Assembly: GCF_932526225.1 (NCBI RefSeq)
Contig: NC_064039.1
Span: forward strand, 5,779,001-5,843,000
Origin: Nematostella vectensis
Taxonomy: Eukaryota; Cnidaria; Anthozoa; Actiniaria; Edwardsiidae
Reading direction: 5' to 3'
DNA: 64,000 bases
A program made the translations under genes and the position numbers. Below, in pieces: positions 43,101-58,100 of the stretch; position 1 is the stretch's first letter, and each line of letters begins with the position of its first letter. Below the pieces are notes generated by a model that made no database searches, was not told the DNA's origin, and worked only from the letters and a program-made list of their open reading frames with translations.

Positions 43101-46100
43101 GAGTTACATTTGTTAAGAATTTTTTCTTTATAAAATAGCCTTCCTGGAGGCTTTGATAGTTTTTCCAGCACAAAAACCCCGAAAACACGGAGTCCGCATA
43201 AACAGGCAGCCATCTTGGACAATGCGCTCCACAGGGGGAGGTGGAAGAAAAATGTGCGGGGCAGAAGGAGGGGGAGGGGTGTTCTTTTCCGCCTTTTCCC
43301 CTCCTCCTGCCTCGTGCATTTTTTCTCCCCCTCCCCCTGCAGAGCGCACTATCCAAGATTCTGATACATTCAATGTATTTTCTCAGGATTTTTCCTAAAG
43401 CGAGGTTGACAGCTTTGTATACTGAAAGCTGAAAGTATCTATATTATGGTTTATAAAGACAAAAGTATTAAATACATTGGTCATTTGGCATAATGTTTAA
43501 TCTGTATTTGTGCTACAAACTAGATCATATCAGGAAAATGTTAACGCTGAAAAGTATGGCTCCTAAAAATTTAGACTCCCCCTTAGAGAACCTTTTTTTC
43601 AAGCCCCCCCTTTTGGTGGTTAATATTTTCAAGGCTCCCCCTTAATGTCTTCCCTCCCCCCCCCCCCCCCCCCTCATTGTATTTCATGAACACTCCCTTA
43701 GTTTTTCCTTCTTGGTGTCTGTATAGGAGGAAGCGTCATGCTGAAGAGATGCAGAGCCAGGCAGCTGCACTTGGTCTGTTATCAGGAGGTGATCCATCAC
43801 TGCACCCATCCCACCCACTATCGCACCCTGCACCAATGTCTGCACCTGTGTCTATTGGTAAGGAGCTGTTAGGCACTTTATCTCTTGGTAAGGGAATGGT
43901 AGGCACTTTATCTCTTGGTAAGGGAATGGTAGGCACTTTATCTATTGGTAAGGGAATGGTAGGCACTTTATCTATTGGTAAGGGAATGATAGGCACTTTC
44001 TCTATTGGTAATAGCCTGAGTATCAGGTGATTTTATTTGTCAAAAGTCGGAGAGGAGAAATAAAAGTACGCCTGAGACAAGGGCCTACTGCCCCTTTTCA
44101 GGCCACTGTCAAAATATGTCTGCTGTCAATTTTCCAATGACTCGCGTAGAGGCACAATCAAATACCCAAATCAAATTATAAACGGCATTTATGTAAAACA
44201 AAACTACATTGGTGTTATATGCAAAGGTAATCATTTTAGTAACAACGAACCCCGGTGAGGGTAACTTTATGGTAAATGATTTGAAACGCAAAGATATTTT
44301 ACGGCTCAGGAGATTTACGTTTTAAGTATATGACTGCAGATCCACACATCGCTAAATTACTACAGGGTATTTACATCACCAATTTACTACAGGCTTTTTC
44401 GTCTAAATAGACAAACCGCTGCTTGACCACAAATTCCATTATTTGATAAGCACACTCAATCAACAACTCGCGAGAAGTGCCGCAAACAATCCCAAGCATC
44501 CCGTGCTCTCACAGACAAATTTCTCGAATATTTGGCGCCTGGTCTGTCTAAATATTTTATAGCTACGACTAATGATGTCTGTAGTATTAAGCAGCTTCTA
44601 TGACATCCAGCGGCTTTGATATAACAAGTAGATCTTCGCTTCGAAAAACGATACCAATGAGAAATAAACACACACACACAATGACCGGCCTTCGAAAATC
44701 ATTTGAACATCTGAGTATCAGGTGGAATTTTTCCAAAAAAAAGGAAGAGAGGAAAATATATATTTTTTTCAAATGTTATAGAAAACGATTTCTTTGATTC
44801 GCAAGGTCAAAAGCACCTTTGGAGTCCGACATTACTCTAAGAAAAAGCAGTCTACGGGCTAGGGTACTATATATAGCTGATCTAATCAGCGTGTCTCATT
44901 CGAGTACCCTTTGTTTTTTTTTTACCAATCTGGCATGAGAACATGCGATTTGAACAGTACTTGTATCAGGCCCTTGTCTTGTTTCTCACCGGCGTGATAG
45001 AAACATAGGAGGGCCTGATACTCAGGTTATATTTGTAAGGGAATGGAAGGCACTTTATCTATTTGTAAAGAAATGTTCGATACTTTATCTATTGCTTTGG
45101 AAATGGAAGGCACTTTATCTATTGGTTAGGAAATGTTTGGTACTTTATCTGTTGGTAAGGTAATGGTAGGCACTTTGGCTGAAGTAATGCATGGTACTCT
45201 ATCTAAGATTTTACAGTAGGTGGAAGGTTTTGGAAGTAGTCTTGTAATGATCAGTCAAAATGCTTTTACAAGTTCCTGGTGGATAGAATGTAGTAGGCAG
45301 TTAACTGCCCATAGCTGTCTTTTATTGAAACCCCTAACAGTAGAAGTGTTGTTAAATTTATCATTTTAATTGTTTTGTTTAATCGAGAGCCATCACTTCA
45401 AGGAACTCTGCCATATCAGTTTGAATTCTCAATTGCTACTTGCACTAAGTAAAGAAGAAACATTATTTGTACAGTTTTGAACCAGTGCATCTTACACTTG
45501 AAATATTTGTTTTTGATAGGTCTAAAGCAAGGTAATCTTGCAACCCCATCTCCACAGAAAGGCAAACAGTTGCGAATACCTAAACCAACTCCAAAGTGAG
45601 TAAACTTTCTCAAACATCTGAAAGTGATGTAAAAGGGTCTGTTTAACAAATTAGAAAAAAAGTAGTTGAGATTTCATTTTCAGGTTTCAGAAATATCAGG
45701 AACAGCTACAACAGCGGCATGGCCAAGGTGGACAGCACCTCCCCCCCTCTGGACACGCCCTTGATCCAAGTGGGATAGGGGATTATGGGAGGGGAAGTGA
45801 CCTTCCTGGAATATCCTATGGGTCCGAAACACTGGTAAGAAAACTTTAATTTTTCTTCAGTCTGAAATAATGGAATGACAAAAAGTTGAACCATTATATG
45901 ATGATCCACTGTTTCCTTGTATTTCCATTTGTGTGCAGAAATCAGAACCAATGGATATAGATCCAGGTGCTGCTGTCCAGACAGAAAAGTTGAACCATTA
46001 TATGAGAATCCACTGTTTCCTTGTATTTCCATTTGTGTGCAGAAATCAGAACCAATGGATATAGATCCAGGTGCTGCTGTCCAGACAGTCAGCATTGGTA

Positions 46101-49100
46101 ATGTACCAGGCACTCCTGCCAGCATGGTGCAGACAAGTCAGATGGGTGAAGCTCCCACCACGCCTGGGAGGGCAGGGGGTAGAAGGTCCTCTTCCATTAG
46201 CAGTCAGGGTCAATCGGAATCCTCTCTGTTTTCCCTGCTTGCACAACCACCAAAAGACAAGGCTGAAATGGACCATCAGACCCAGAAAGTAAGCAAGTAA
46301 TTCTTATACAATATACAGCTAAACTTGGCTATGTTGTAATGCTCATCTCCTTTTTTTTTTCTAAGATCAGGGTTTGAAGCAGACATTGTTAAACAATTTA
46401 AAAATGATTTTTAAACAGGACTCACAGGACTCTACCATGGCCTCAGCAGAGGGACAACTCCCCACCAAGACGCAGGCCAGCCCAAGCCAGGAAAACTCAC
46501 AAACTATGGACGGGAAGTCTTTTTTAGGTAGGCTTATCTAATATATAACATTTCCAAGTCACTCTGCCATAAACATGATAGGGCGTCCAGCAGAATTCAT
46601 TGTCCTCCAAAAATAAAAATGATAATAAAAATATTTCTTACCCCCCAAGCCCCCATCCCCAGACCATCTTCCATTCAGAGGCTACTATGCAGTGCCTAAA
46701 TATCTGCTTTTTTCCAAAATACTGTATATCGACACATCTATTAAGTGGCTAACCTGCTTCCACTGTAAGTCCACTGATTTGCTTTTCTATATAGGGGTTA
46801 CTTCTCCTATGGAAGCCAAAAAGCTGGATTCCATAAGAGATAGAATCATTCCAGCTTCCAGCGAAACAGTAGACACTCCCTCTATTAGTGCTCCAACGTT
46901 GTCTAAACTTCTGTCATCCAATACACAAATGCATACATCTGCTACCACAACCGACAAGGTAAGCTTGGCCACTAGCATTTTCCTAGGTCAGGGCGAGTCC
47001 AGGATTTCTCAAAGGGGAGTGGGTAGCAACCCTGTTGGATGAGCACCTATAAAGCATATGAAAGGAGGGTAAAGCCAACACATTTAATTGAAAATTTACA
47101 TTTAAAAAGGGGCACCGACTCCAGGTCCACCAAGTAAGAATAAATGGTATTCTAATGTCATCATCTAGGATGCAATATGTATTCATCTAGGAATGTACAA
47201 ATACATACTTTACTTCAGCACTATAGCTAATCATTTTGTTTATTTTGTGTTCCATGTAATTTGTGTTCTATAAAGTCTGGTACTGTTATGGAAGCAAGTG
47301 TCAAACTAGAGAACAACATTGCAGTGACTGGAAGAGCCATCTCAGTTGGTATGAGCCAAACCTAATTTATAATTTCATTTTGGAGTGTTTCTTTAAATTC
47401 CTACAAAATCCCATCCCATTCCCATCTCTGGGTTACTGTCTTGTTTATGCTCTATATTTTAGTAAGTAAACAGACCCCTTCTTAATTGTTTTGACTTATT
47501 TGCATTGCATTTCAAGATAGCTTATCATTATTATTTTATGACAAATATTTTTGCAGTTCTCATTGAAGTAAAAGAGCTAACAACTGTTCCTTTCCAGGCG
47601 GCTCTGGTCATGATAGTGGAGGTGTTGTCTCCATTTCTGTTAACCCCAAGGTACATTATGTACTACCTTCTAAGGTGCTTACAAAGTTGATTGCATCTGG
47701 CACAAACAGCTTAATTAGGATATTCATAGGAGGTGTTTTTAGGAATTTGACATATACACATTCTTGCAAAAATCTTGAAAGCATCTTGACTGTTACAAAT
47801 GCAAATGCTTTTTTTAATAATGAAGAACATTAAAGCCGCATTGTCACCAGTTTACTTCTGGTTGATTTCGTAACAATCTCCTATGACTTTTAACAGCAAC
47901 TGCGGAAAATATTTCAAAATTTTAAAAGTAGTGTGTCTTTTGGAAGTTTCTTTTGTCTTTTGACGGTTGAGGTTTCCATCGGACCTCCGGAAGTAAACTG
48001 GTGACAATGCAGCTTTAATGTATTGGCAATGAATGAGTTAGCTCTCAGCTCTGTTTCAATTTTTTCCGTGAGACTCTTCTCACTAGTTCTTTGTGCTATA
48101 GGTAGCCTTGGTGTCTAATCTCCCAACTCCCATCGCCATTACTCCCCCACCCACCACGCCTCCTGCAGAGAAAAAGGTAGAGTCATTGCAACATATATCA
48201 CCACACCATGATCTGACCTATACTCCATGCCTCTATCTGATACACACCCCATGCCTCTATCTGATACATACCCCATGCCTCTATCTGATACATACCCCAT
48301 GCATCTAATCTTATACATACCCCATGCCTCTATCTAATACATACCCCATGCCTCTATCTAATACATACCCCATGCCTCTATCTGATACATACCCCATGCC
48401 TCTATCTGATACATACCCCATGCCTCTATCTGATACATACCCCATGCCTCTATCTAATACATACCCCATGCCTCTATCTGATACATACCCCATGCCTCTA
48501 TCTGATACATACCCCATGCCTCTATCTGATACATACCCCATGCCTCTATCTAATACATATCCCATGCCTCTATCTAATACATACCCCATGCCTCTATCTG
48601 ATACATACCCCATGCCTCTATCTGATACATACCTCATGCCTCTATCTAATACATACCCCATGCCTCTATCTGATACATAACCCATGCCTCTATCTAATAC
48701 ATACCTCATGCCTCTATCTAATACAAACCCCATGCCTCTATTTGATACATACCCCATGCCTCTATCTGATACATACCCCATGCCTCTATCTCATACATAC
48801 CTCATGCCTCTATCTAATACATACCCCATGCCTCTTTCTGATACATACCTCATGCCTCTATCTGATACATACCTCATGCCTCTATCTGATACATACCCCA
48901 TGCCTCTATCTGATACATACCCCATGCCTCTATCTGATACATACCTCATGCCTCTATCTAATACATATCCCATGCCTCTATCTGATACATACCCCATGCC
49001 TCTATCTGATACATACCCCATGCCTCTATCTGATACATACCCCATGCCTCTATCTAATACATATCCCATGCCTCTATCTGATACATACCCCATGCCTCTA

Positions 49101-52100
49101 TCTGATACATACCCCATGCCTCTGTCTGATACATACCCCATGCCTCTATCTGATACATACCCCATGCCTCTATCTAATACATACCCCATGCCTCTATCTG
49201 ATACATACCCCATGCCTCTATCTGATACATACCCCATGCCTCTATCTGATACATACCCCATGCCTCTATCTAATACATATCCCATGCCTCTATCTAATAC
49301 ATATCCCATGCCTCTATCTGATACACACCCCATGCCTCTATCTGATACACACCCCATGCCTCTATCTGATACATACCCCATGCCTCTATCTGATACATAC
49401 CCCATGCCTCTATCTGATACATACCCCATTCCTCTATCTAATACATATCCCATGCCTCTATCTGATACATACCCCATGCCTCTATCTGATACATACCCCA
49501 TGCCTCTATCTTTTACATACCCCATGCCTCTATCTGATACATACCCCATGCCTCTATCTAATACATACCCCATGCCTCTATCTGACACATACCCCATGCC
49601 TCTATCTGATACATACCCCATGCCTCTGTCTGATACATACCCCATGCCTCTATCTGATACATACCTCATGCCTCTATCTAATACATACCCCATGCCTCTA
49701 TCTGATACATAACCCATGCCTCTATCTAATACATACCTCATGCCTCTATCTAATACAAACCCCATGCCTCTATTTGATACATACCCCATGCCTCTATCTG
49801 ATACATACCCCATGCCTCTATCTCATACATACCTCATGCCTCTATCTAATACATACCCCATGCCTCTTTCTGATACATACCTCATGCCTCTATCTGATAC
49901 ATACCTCATGCCTCTATCTGATACATACCCCATGCCTCTATCTGATACATACCCCATGCCTCTATCTGATACATACCTCATGCCTCTATCTAATACATAT
50001 CCCATGCCTCTATCTGATACATACCCCATGCCTCTATCTGATACATACCCCATGCCTCTATCTGACACATACCCCATGCCTCTATCTAATACATATCCCA
50101 TGCCTCTATCTGATACATACCCCATGCCTCTATCTGATACATACCCCATGCCTCTATCTGATACATACCCCATGCCTCTATCTGATACATACCCCATGCC
50201 TCTATCTAATACATACCCCATGCCTCTATCTGATACATACCCCATGCCTCTATCTGATACATACCCCATGCCTCTATCTGATACATACCCCATGCCTCTA
50301 TCTAATACATATCCCATGCCTCTATCTAATACATATCCCATGCCTCTATCTGATACACACCCCATGCCTCTATCTGATACACACCCCATGCCTCTATCTG
50401 ATACATACCCCATGCCTCTATCTGATACATACCCCATGCCTCTATCTGATACATACCCCATTCCTCTATCTAATACATATCCCATGCCTCTATCTGATAC
50501 ATACCCCATGCCTCTATCTGATACATACCCCATGCCTCTATCTTTTACATACCCCATGCCTCTATCTGATACATACCCCATGCCTCTATCTAATACATAC
50601 CCCATGCCTCTATCTGACACATACCCCATGCCTCTATCTGATACATACCCCATGCCTCTGTCTGATACATACCCCATGCCTCTATCTGATACATACCCCA
50701 TGCATCTAATCTTATGCATACTCCATGCATCTAATCTTATACATACCCCATGCCTCTATCTGATACATACCCCATGCATCTAATCTTATACATACTCCAT
50801 GCATCTAATCTTATACATACCCCATGCCTCTGTCTGATACATACCCCATGCCTCTATCTGATACATACCCCATGCATCTAATCTTATACATACTCCATGC
50901 ATCTAATCTTATACATACTCCATGCCTCTATATCATACAAAACCCTATGCTCCTATCTAATAAATATCACATGCCTCTGTCTGATACATTTATTTCTCTT
51001 ATCTGCTTTTAGACAGTGGAGGTTATACCTGACCCATTAGCCAAAAGAGTAGAAAGTATAGCCACTGAAGAGACTTCTAAAAAGGATTCTGAGTCAAGTT
51101 CAGACCTACAGACAGATATCCCTGAGATCAAGGTTGATGTTGATGACACTCCTCAGCCATCACCCAGGGTGTTTGGTAGATCAAGAGCACCAAAACCTGG
51201 GCGGCCAGGTAACGTGGTCAGGTTTTTAAAGTTTTGCTAAGGTGTTGTGGGCCCACTCTTCTGGTTTAAATATACTGACAATTTAAACAATAGCTTCCAT
51301 TCCTATCTGGTTTTGTAGCAGCCAGCTGATTACCTATTGTTTGCACACTACCCTATAAATACCACTCCCCACCCAACCTCAGTTTCATTTGCTAGGACAA
51401 AGGGCTTGAAATATCAGTGAATCTACTCTGTTTCACAGAGGTGTACAGCAGATGTTTCAACCTTGTGTTAATTTATATCTTGTCTACACCTAGCCTACAC
51501 AGACCTCCTAGTTATAATAGCGGAGCCAGCGCGGCCGTAGGCCATGCGCGGAGCCCCATAGGTATAGAAATGGTCTATAACTAGGCGAATCAGTTTTTGT
51601 GGTCAATGACGTCATTGTCACAAGCTGCCATCCATCCAGCCAGCCAGCCGCGATCTGCCTCGGCACAGGCCTCAGAGCGAGCAAAACAATATGGCAGATG
51701 TGTATTTCTGCCCCTCTCAAAAACACACGAAAACTGACTGCAGAAAAGCCAAGAATTGACGAAAAAGAAGTGCTTGAAAACAATCATTCGTGGGAATGCT
51801 AACCACCGATATGAACTTGTCTAATTATGTGCAAAAGACTGTGAAAAAGCATGGTTGAAAGTTTTGAAGAGTCAAGTCTTGTGCTCGAGTCAAGGTCAGC
51901 TGAAATGTCAGAGTTAGCCACAAGATAAAGAAAGAAAAAACAAGCAAATTTTATAGACACATTCTCCGACAAGTGCTCCTATGTATTTGTTTTTGCACTG
52001 GCAGACGTAGGTAAGTTAGTGTACTGTATTAAAATACTAAGCTTTGAAACAACTTTGAACACCTTTTTCATTGTTGAATTTAATTTAATTTATACTTTAA

Positions 52101-55100
52101 GTACTTAAGTACCTCAGGGAATAAATATTCTAGGCTGTGTTTATCAAATTCGATCTCTAAATCTGCCATTCACCATCTATCATAGGAAAATTATAACTAC
52201 TTTTCATGAATGAATTGAATATAAGTTACCAGAGCTGTCAACTCTGTCACAAGATTTTGGACCTCATCATAAACCTAATTTTTGTGAGAATGTTCATACA
52301 TTTTTGTATTCATCCGCATTGGCTCTCTTGTTTTTTTTTTTTCACATATTTGCTGTATTTCATCCGATTTCACAAGATTTCTGTCCAAGTTGGGTTGACA
52401 GCTATGATATACTAGAAATAAAACCAAAAGTTATTTTTAATTCATTTCAATGAATGATTGGTCAAATTCTCACAAAGATGAGCAAGGCTTAAATGAATTA
52501 CTTGGGTAAACTCAAGCTGTCTTTGAAGAAAGAAATAGAAAACTGGTTTCCTAAAACCTTAAAGAAATTGAAAGCTGGTCTCCTAAAACCCTAAGTAAAA
52601 GTAATATGTGAAAAACAACATATTTTAACCACTTGAAATTTAAATCAACTATTCTGGAATTCTGTTTTGATTAAAAAAAAAAAGGTGCACATACATATTT
52701 AGGACCTTAGGATCTGTTATTCCCTAAAAAATATGCCTTGTTTTTATACCACCTACAATATTTTCAATAACCCTGGGTACCTCAATGTTTTCTTACAAAC
52801 CTTAATTTTTTTTCTCATGTCATTCACAATATAATGTGGTCCAAAAGTAAATTTCAGGTTTCATAGAAAGCCAAGACAGCTTTTTTGTAGAGGAGCAATT
52901 TGCTCAAAAGCAATGGGTTTTTTTCCTCTGCAGCTTCTCCTATAAAAGCTCTTTCAACCTCTGGCTCATCAGATCATAGAGCTTTATGAGACGGCAAAGT
53001 TCCTATGTTCATTTTCTGTAATGGGTACCATTTTGAAAAGTTTTAGTTGAGACTATTTTTAGTTTTAGGTTCTATGAATTATGTTTTTGTGGTATAATAT
53101 TTGTATCCTATTTTTAGTTTTAGGTTTTATGAATTAGGTTTTTGTGGTATAATATTTGTATTGTTAGGAAATTTCCAGTTCTTTTCTTAAATGCTTTTCT
53201 CCAAACTTCTTTAGGTTAATCTCAGCCAGAGATTCTGAAATCAAGCTGAGACACAAGCTGCTGGCTAATAGGCATGACCCAGGGCAGGATGTACATATAA
53301 GGCATTGGTATTTAATGTAGGTCACCAAAAATAAACACATATAAAGTAACAAAAAGTAAGATAATATTTTAATGGAAAAATTGTTCTAAAAAACGAACCA
53401 GGGTTATAAAAGTAAAAAACCTAGTTTTTTTCCAAGTTAGCCTGACAGGTTCTTGTATGATGTGTGGTTAGTGACATTTAGGCTATTTAGGTTCATAAAT
53501 AGTCTCTTGCTATTACAATGACTCATGGTAAAGTAATTGAGGTAGTAAGTTAATCATAAGAATCATCGGAAGCACGGGTGGCCTAGTGTGTTAGCGCGTC
53601 GGCCTCTCACCGCTGTGGCCCAGGTTCGAATCCTGGCTCAAACTGGGGATTTTTCCGGGTTCCTGCCTTGAATCGAATTTGTCACAAGTGAGTTAAAGTT
53701 ATTCTCCCGTGTTTCCAGTCTTCTCGGATAAGGACACTAAACCGGGGGTCCCGTCTCTTCAAGCTGTACTACACTAAACCTGAACCGAAGGGACGTAAAA
53801 GAACCACTGGGGACGCAATAAACCCTCTGGCAGTGACCACCCCCAGTGACAGTGCTTACTAACCGAGGTTACACTTGAGTTGGAGCCGTGCTCTGTTGTG
53901 TCATCCTTACCGCTATTTCATATGTGTAATAGTGGTAGAAGCCTTATAAATAAATCATAAAAAAACAAAAACAGGTCTCCTATATGATCCCTTAAGATCA
54001 TATTTAAAACTTTTTAGAAATCAATTTTCCTATTTCGACCTATTTCAAATTATAGGCTAAATAGATGCTTATAAAAAGGATTCTGATTTGATAATTTTAG
54101 GTTAACAGGTTCATTCTAGGTTCTTATATGTGGTTCTTAACTGTATAATAAAATAATGTACTCAGAATTTTTTCGAATATGTTAGAGTGCTTTTAATCCA
54201 CCCTTAGCAAAGTTACATACTAAAGCACAAGAGAGAAGGTTAATAAAGATATTTTCCAATATTTGAATTGCTTACTTTAAAACTTACACAAGATAAAGAA
54301 AATGATAAAGCCCTATCTTTGCAAGTTAAGAAAAGTAATTTAAAAAAGTAAAAGGAATTGGGACAGTACAGGCAGGGAATGAGTACTTTTACCTCAAATC
54401 CACTATGATAGTGTGATTTGCTGATATACTTATTAATATATAGGAATTTGATATGTATTTGTTTATTGTTTTTAATTTTGAAAAGAATAAAATAGCACCC
54501 AGTGTTTTGTGAGGAACTTTAAATTGATCCTCATTTTAAAATAAATATGACCTCCCATCACACCTGAAAGCCTTCCCTGTTAATCAAAGCATAAATTTAT
54601 TTTGCTAATTTTGCTGAATCAGTTGTCTATCAAGTATAGTTTTGTTAATAATATCCTTAGTAATGTCAATAAATACTTTTTTTACCTAGAAAAAAAACAT
54701 ATTTGTTCTAGGTATTCCCTAGGAGGATTGGGAGGACACCTTTTAATAATAATTGCAGTATTTATAGAACATGCAATCTTTCTATGTTTTTACATATGGT
54801 GCCTTTTTGTGGGTGGTGGAACATGATGCATTTTAATGAAAGTGCAGGGAAGGGGGGTTCTACACAAGTTTATGCTGAAAAAAGGTCATGCTGGCTCCGC
54901 ATTTAGGCAGTGCCTAAATCTATATATTACTGTTTGTCTGTGGTCTTTCTAGTTATACCATCTAGTTTTGTAATTGTCATACCGCTTGCTTGTCACTCAT
55001 AGCAGGAGAAAACTACTATAACGTTGCCACAAGTGGTTACTACCTAAAATATTAAAATTGAACCCCACTTGTTCTTCATTTTCCGCAGGTCGACCACCAC

Positions 55101-58100
55101 GGGTTGGAAGAAGAAGTCAGCGACACAGATCAAAATCCCTCAACTCCACTGTAAGAACCCTGATACTGTAACTTGAAATTACTTGTTGTTATTGTTTTCA
55201 AGTCATTGTAAATCTGCTTACTTCTTCTTACTAGGATAATGAAAATGAGGCTGATGAAGAAAAAGAAGAGGTATGTAATCTTTAAATGTTCTTGCATAAA
55301 TCAAATAAACCTACATTTCTAATTACTTTCTTCAATAACTCCTTACAACTCTGTTGTATGGAGTATAAAAGATCGAGACTGGATCCACTTTATGCACCAT
55401 AATTAAAAAGGCAAATTGGGGATTGTTTTAGTGGGTTGGGTTCAAATTTCACCACTTTTTAAGCAAAAGAACACTTGTCCTTGTACAGTTTCCAAAAATT
55501 GAATGATCCTTAAAAAATCCTTGATCCACCTCTTTATAATCTTTTTGTAATTGATTTTCACTGCCAGGACACAAAGTCAGAATCCATAGAGGCAGAATCA
55601 GAGAAGACCAGCGAGAAAGATGAGGAAGATATTGAGTCCACAATCAGCGAGAAGAAAGACAGTGATGACGAAGAGGAACAAGAAAGTGCTGACGATGGGT
55701 ACTCTGAATCTGGTCTTAAGGATGAATCCTTCCTGGACAGGGCTAGTACCGTTGGATCTGAGTCTGTGCCTGCTAGTCCTGCCTCACAGATCTCACAGGG
55801 GTGAGTTCATCCTCTATTGGAAATTCGACAATGGTTTCAGCAGAACAGAGCTTGTCTGCAGTTAGTGTCCCCATGATTTTATTGTTAGTAAAGTTAGCAG
55901 TCACTTTGGGAGCCCTGGTGGTTCAGTTGGCATTGCGCTGCTCTTTAGTGCCTTTGCCTTTTACCACTTTGCTCTGGATTCGATTCTCCGCACTGCTCTG
56001 TGTTGAGGAAGTTGGTACTTGTCTTTTTTCAATGCCTTTTAGTCTTGTTTATCCAGATTTCCTACCTCCACATAGAAAAAACAGCAATTTGTTTATACCA
56101 AGCAATGTTCTGTGATCGAATCAGTATGGTGGCATCTTTCTATGTCTTCAACTAGATTTATTAAAATGTCTGCACTCTCATTGTATCAATGTTCTTGACA
56201 GATTTATTTATTTTCTACTGCGATACAGTAAGTGTGATCATCCAGTTGTAGTCTCATCGTTTCACATCTAGTAAATTTCTCAATTAAGAAAAACAACATA
56301 CTTTAGAAATAGCTTCCAGGCTCAAAGGGAGGGGTGGACATGTTTCTTATTATTTATCTTTCTCATTTATCCATGTCTCTCTAAATACTGGCTACCTCGG
56401 CCTGGATCATCATTGCTACTCAGTGCAGAAACTCTTTGTTGGTACTAACTATATTTTTATCATTAAGTTGTCTTTAACTGTGCTCATAGGGATGACATGG
56501 AGTCCGCCCAGGCTCAGAAAACATGGCGCAAGTCCATCATGCTTGTATGGAGAGCTGCCGCAAATCACAAGTGAGTCACCACTATTAATATAATTATTAC
56601 TTATGCACATAATTTAAGTAGAAAAGCACCAAAAAACTATAGCTACAATCATGTTCTGTGTCAGTGTGTCAAGGGTGGTAAAACTATACCAGAGTCTTCC
56701 AAACCCTTCATAACCTGTCCTTTCGAAATGATGGTTCTATTAGACCCATGGGAACCACCCCTGGATTGCATTGAACTACCCCTGGATCATCAAAAACATA
56801 TTCTGCCATACCACTTTTATCATGTGCCTTGTATACAGTCATTTGACAAAAGGTTGCCGTCAACCGGCTTTGTAACTACGCAACAAGCCAGCATGTAAGC
56901 ATGGGTAAAAACCACTGAAGTGCCTAGCTGCATATATTAGCCACTGCATAACTTCAGACTTAGACGCACTAGCGGTGGCTAATATTAGCAGCTAGGCGCT
57001 TCAGTGATTTTACTCATGCTTACATGCGGGCTTGTTGCGTAGTTGCAAAGCCGGTTGATGGCAACCTTTTGTCAAACGACTGTATGTTCTTTGTTCTCAA
57101 GCTTGGTCCTGTTGTTCAGGTATGCTAACGTTTTTCTGCATCCCGTCACGGACGATGAGGCACCAGGGTACCACACTGTTGTATTTAGGTAATTATCCGT
57201 TGTGAAGAACAATTATCTATATTGTATTCCACAAATTATTTATGTGTTTTTTTCTTCTTCAGACCAATGGATCTATCAACAATTAAGAAAAACATTGAGA
57301 ATGGGGTATTTATCTATTCACATACTCTACATTATATACCATGATTCTTATTGACAGGTTACAGATTGTAAAATCAAACAGGTTCGCTTCAAAGAGAGGC
57401 TATCATGATGACATGTTTTACTTAAAGTCCCAGAATTGTTCTCAAAACCTCTAATGTCTCTGATTGAAATTTTGATTTTGTGGACTTGTATGACTGGAAA
57501 TTCAAATGCCTCATCATGCAAACATCCTTTTACAAGAGATGTTGTTCAACTCTATTCTTTATAACCATCAAGATAACCTAGAAAATGTTCAAATTTCTTA
57601 CTGCCTCCTCTTTGATAATGTAAGAAAGTTGTACTATCATAATATAAGTAAGAAAGGCATGGCTACCCTGTGCAGAAGAGTTTTCAATTAAAACAGAAAC
57701 CTCTTCAAAGGAAAGAATTGGTAGTCAAACTTGAGTATTCACCACTTTCTTTGGACATCAACTTTGAGGGGAACATACAATGCTCTAATTTCCCTGAACA
57801 CTTTATTACCTTGTAGAGCATCCGTACCACGAGTGAGTTCCAGAGAGACATGATGCTGATGTTCCAGAATGCCCTGATGTACAATAGCAGTGACCACGAT
57901 GTGTATGTAATCGTTGTCATTATGGCATTTTCCTAATGATATGAAAAAACTCCTTATCAAGGATAGGATTGAGCTCAGAGTGTTATACCAGTATCCAATC
58001 TTCATGGCCCATGACTAATTCTCACTACCGCCGCTACTGACTTGACAAATCCCCTCATCTAAACACTAGTGCTTTTTTGTTGTTGTTGTTTAGTTTCCGG

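Larger units (their letters stand above)
51209..55088 (+). other. BRD8 intron 17 (3.9 kb)
   Basis: AT-rich. It contains a GC-richer patch at about 51520-51690, a 55-bp tandem duplication at about 53046-53165 and a tRNA-derived SINE at 53567-53962. No conserved exon was recognised between the flanking exons, which join in phase within a Gly-Arg-Pro AT-hook-like stretch. Confidence 0.6.

Noticed and set aside
48742-50709. 655-residue open frame of (CLYLIHTP)n, plus 340-355-residue frames on both strands, looking like a repeat protein
   Set aside because: The 24-bp repeat has a length divisible by three and no stop in most frames, so all frames are open at once. The region sits between two in-phase BRD8 exons and has no independent coding signal.
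51599-51802. Overlapping short frames on both strands in a GC-richer patch of BRD8 intron 17
   Set aside because: No family resemblance and no splice sites that would join them to BRD8 in phase.
53567-53640. Possible functional tRNA gene
   Set aside because: A and B boxes are good but the arms do not pair into a full cloverleaf and a SINE body with an A-rich tail follows.
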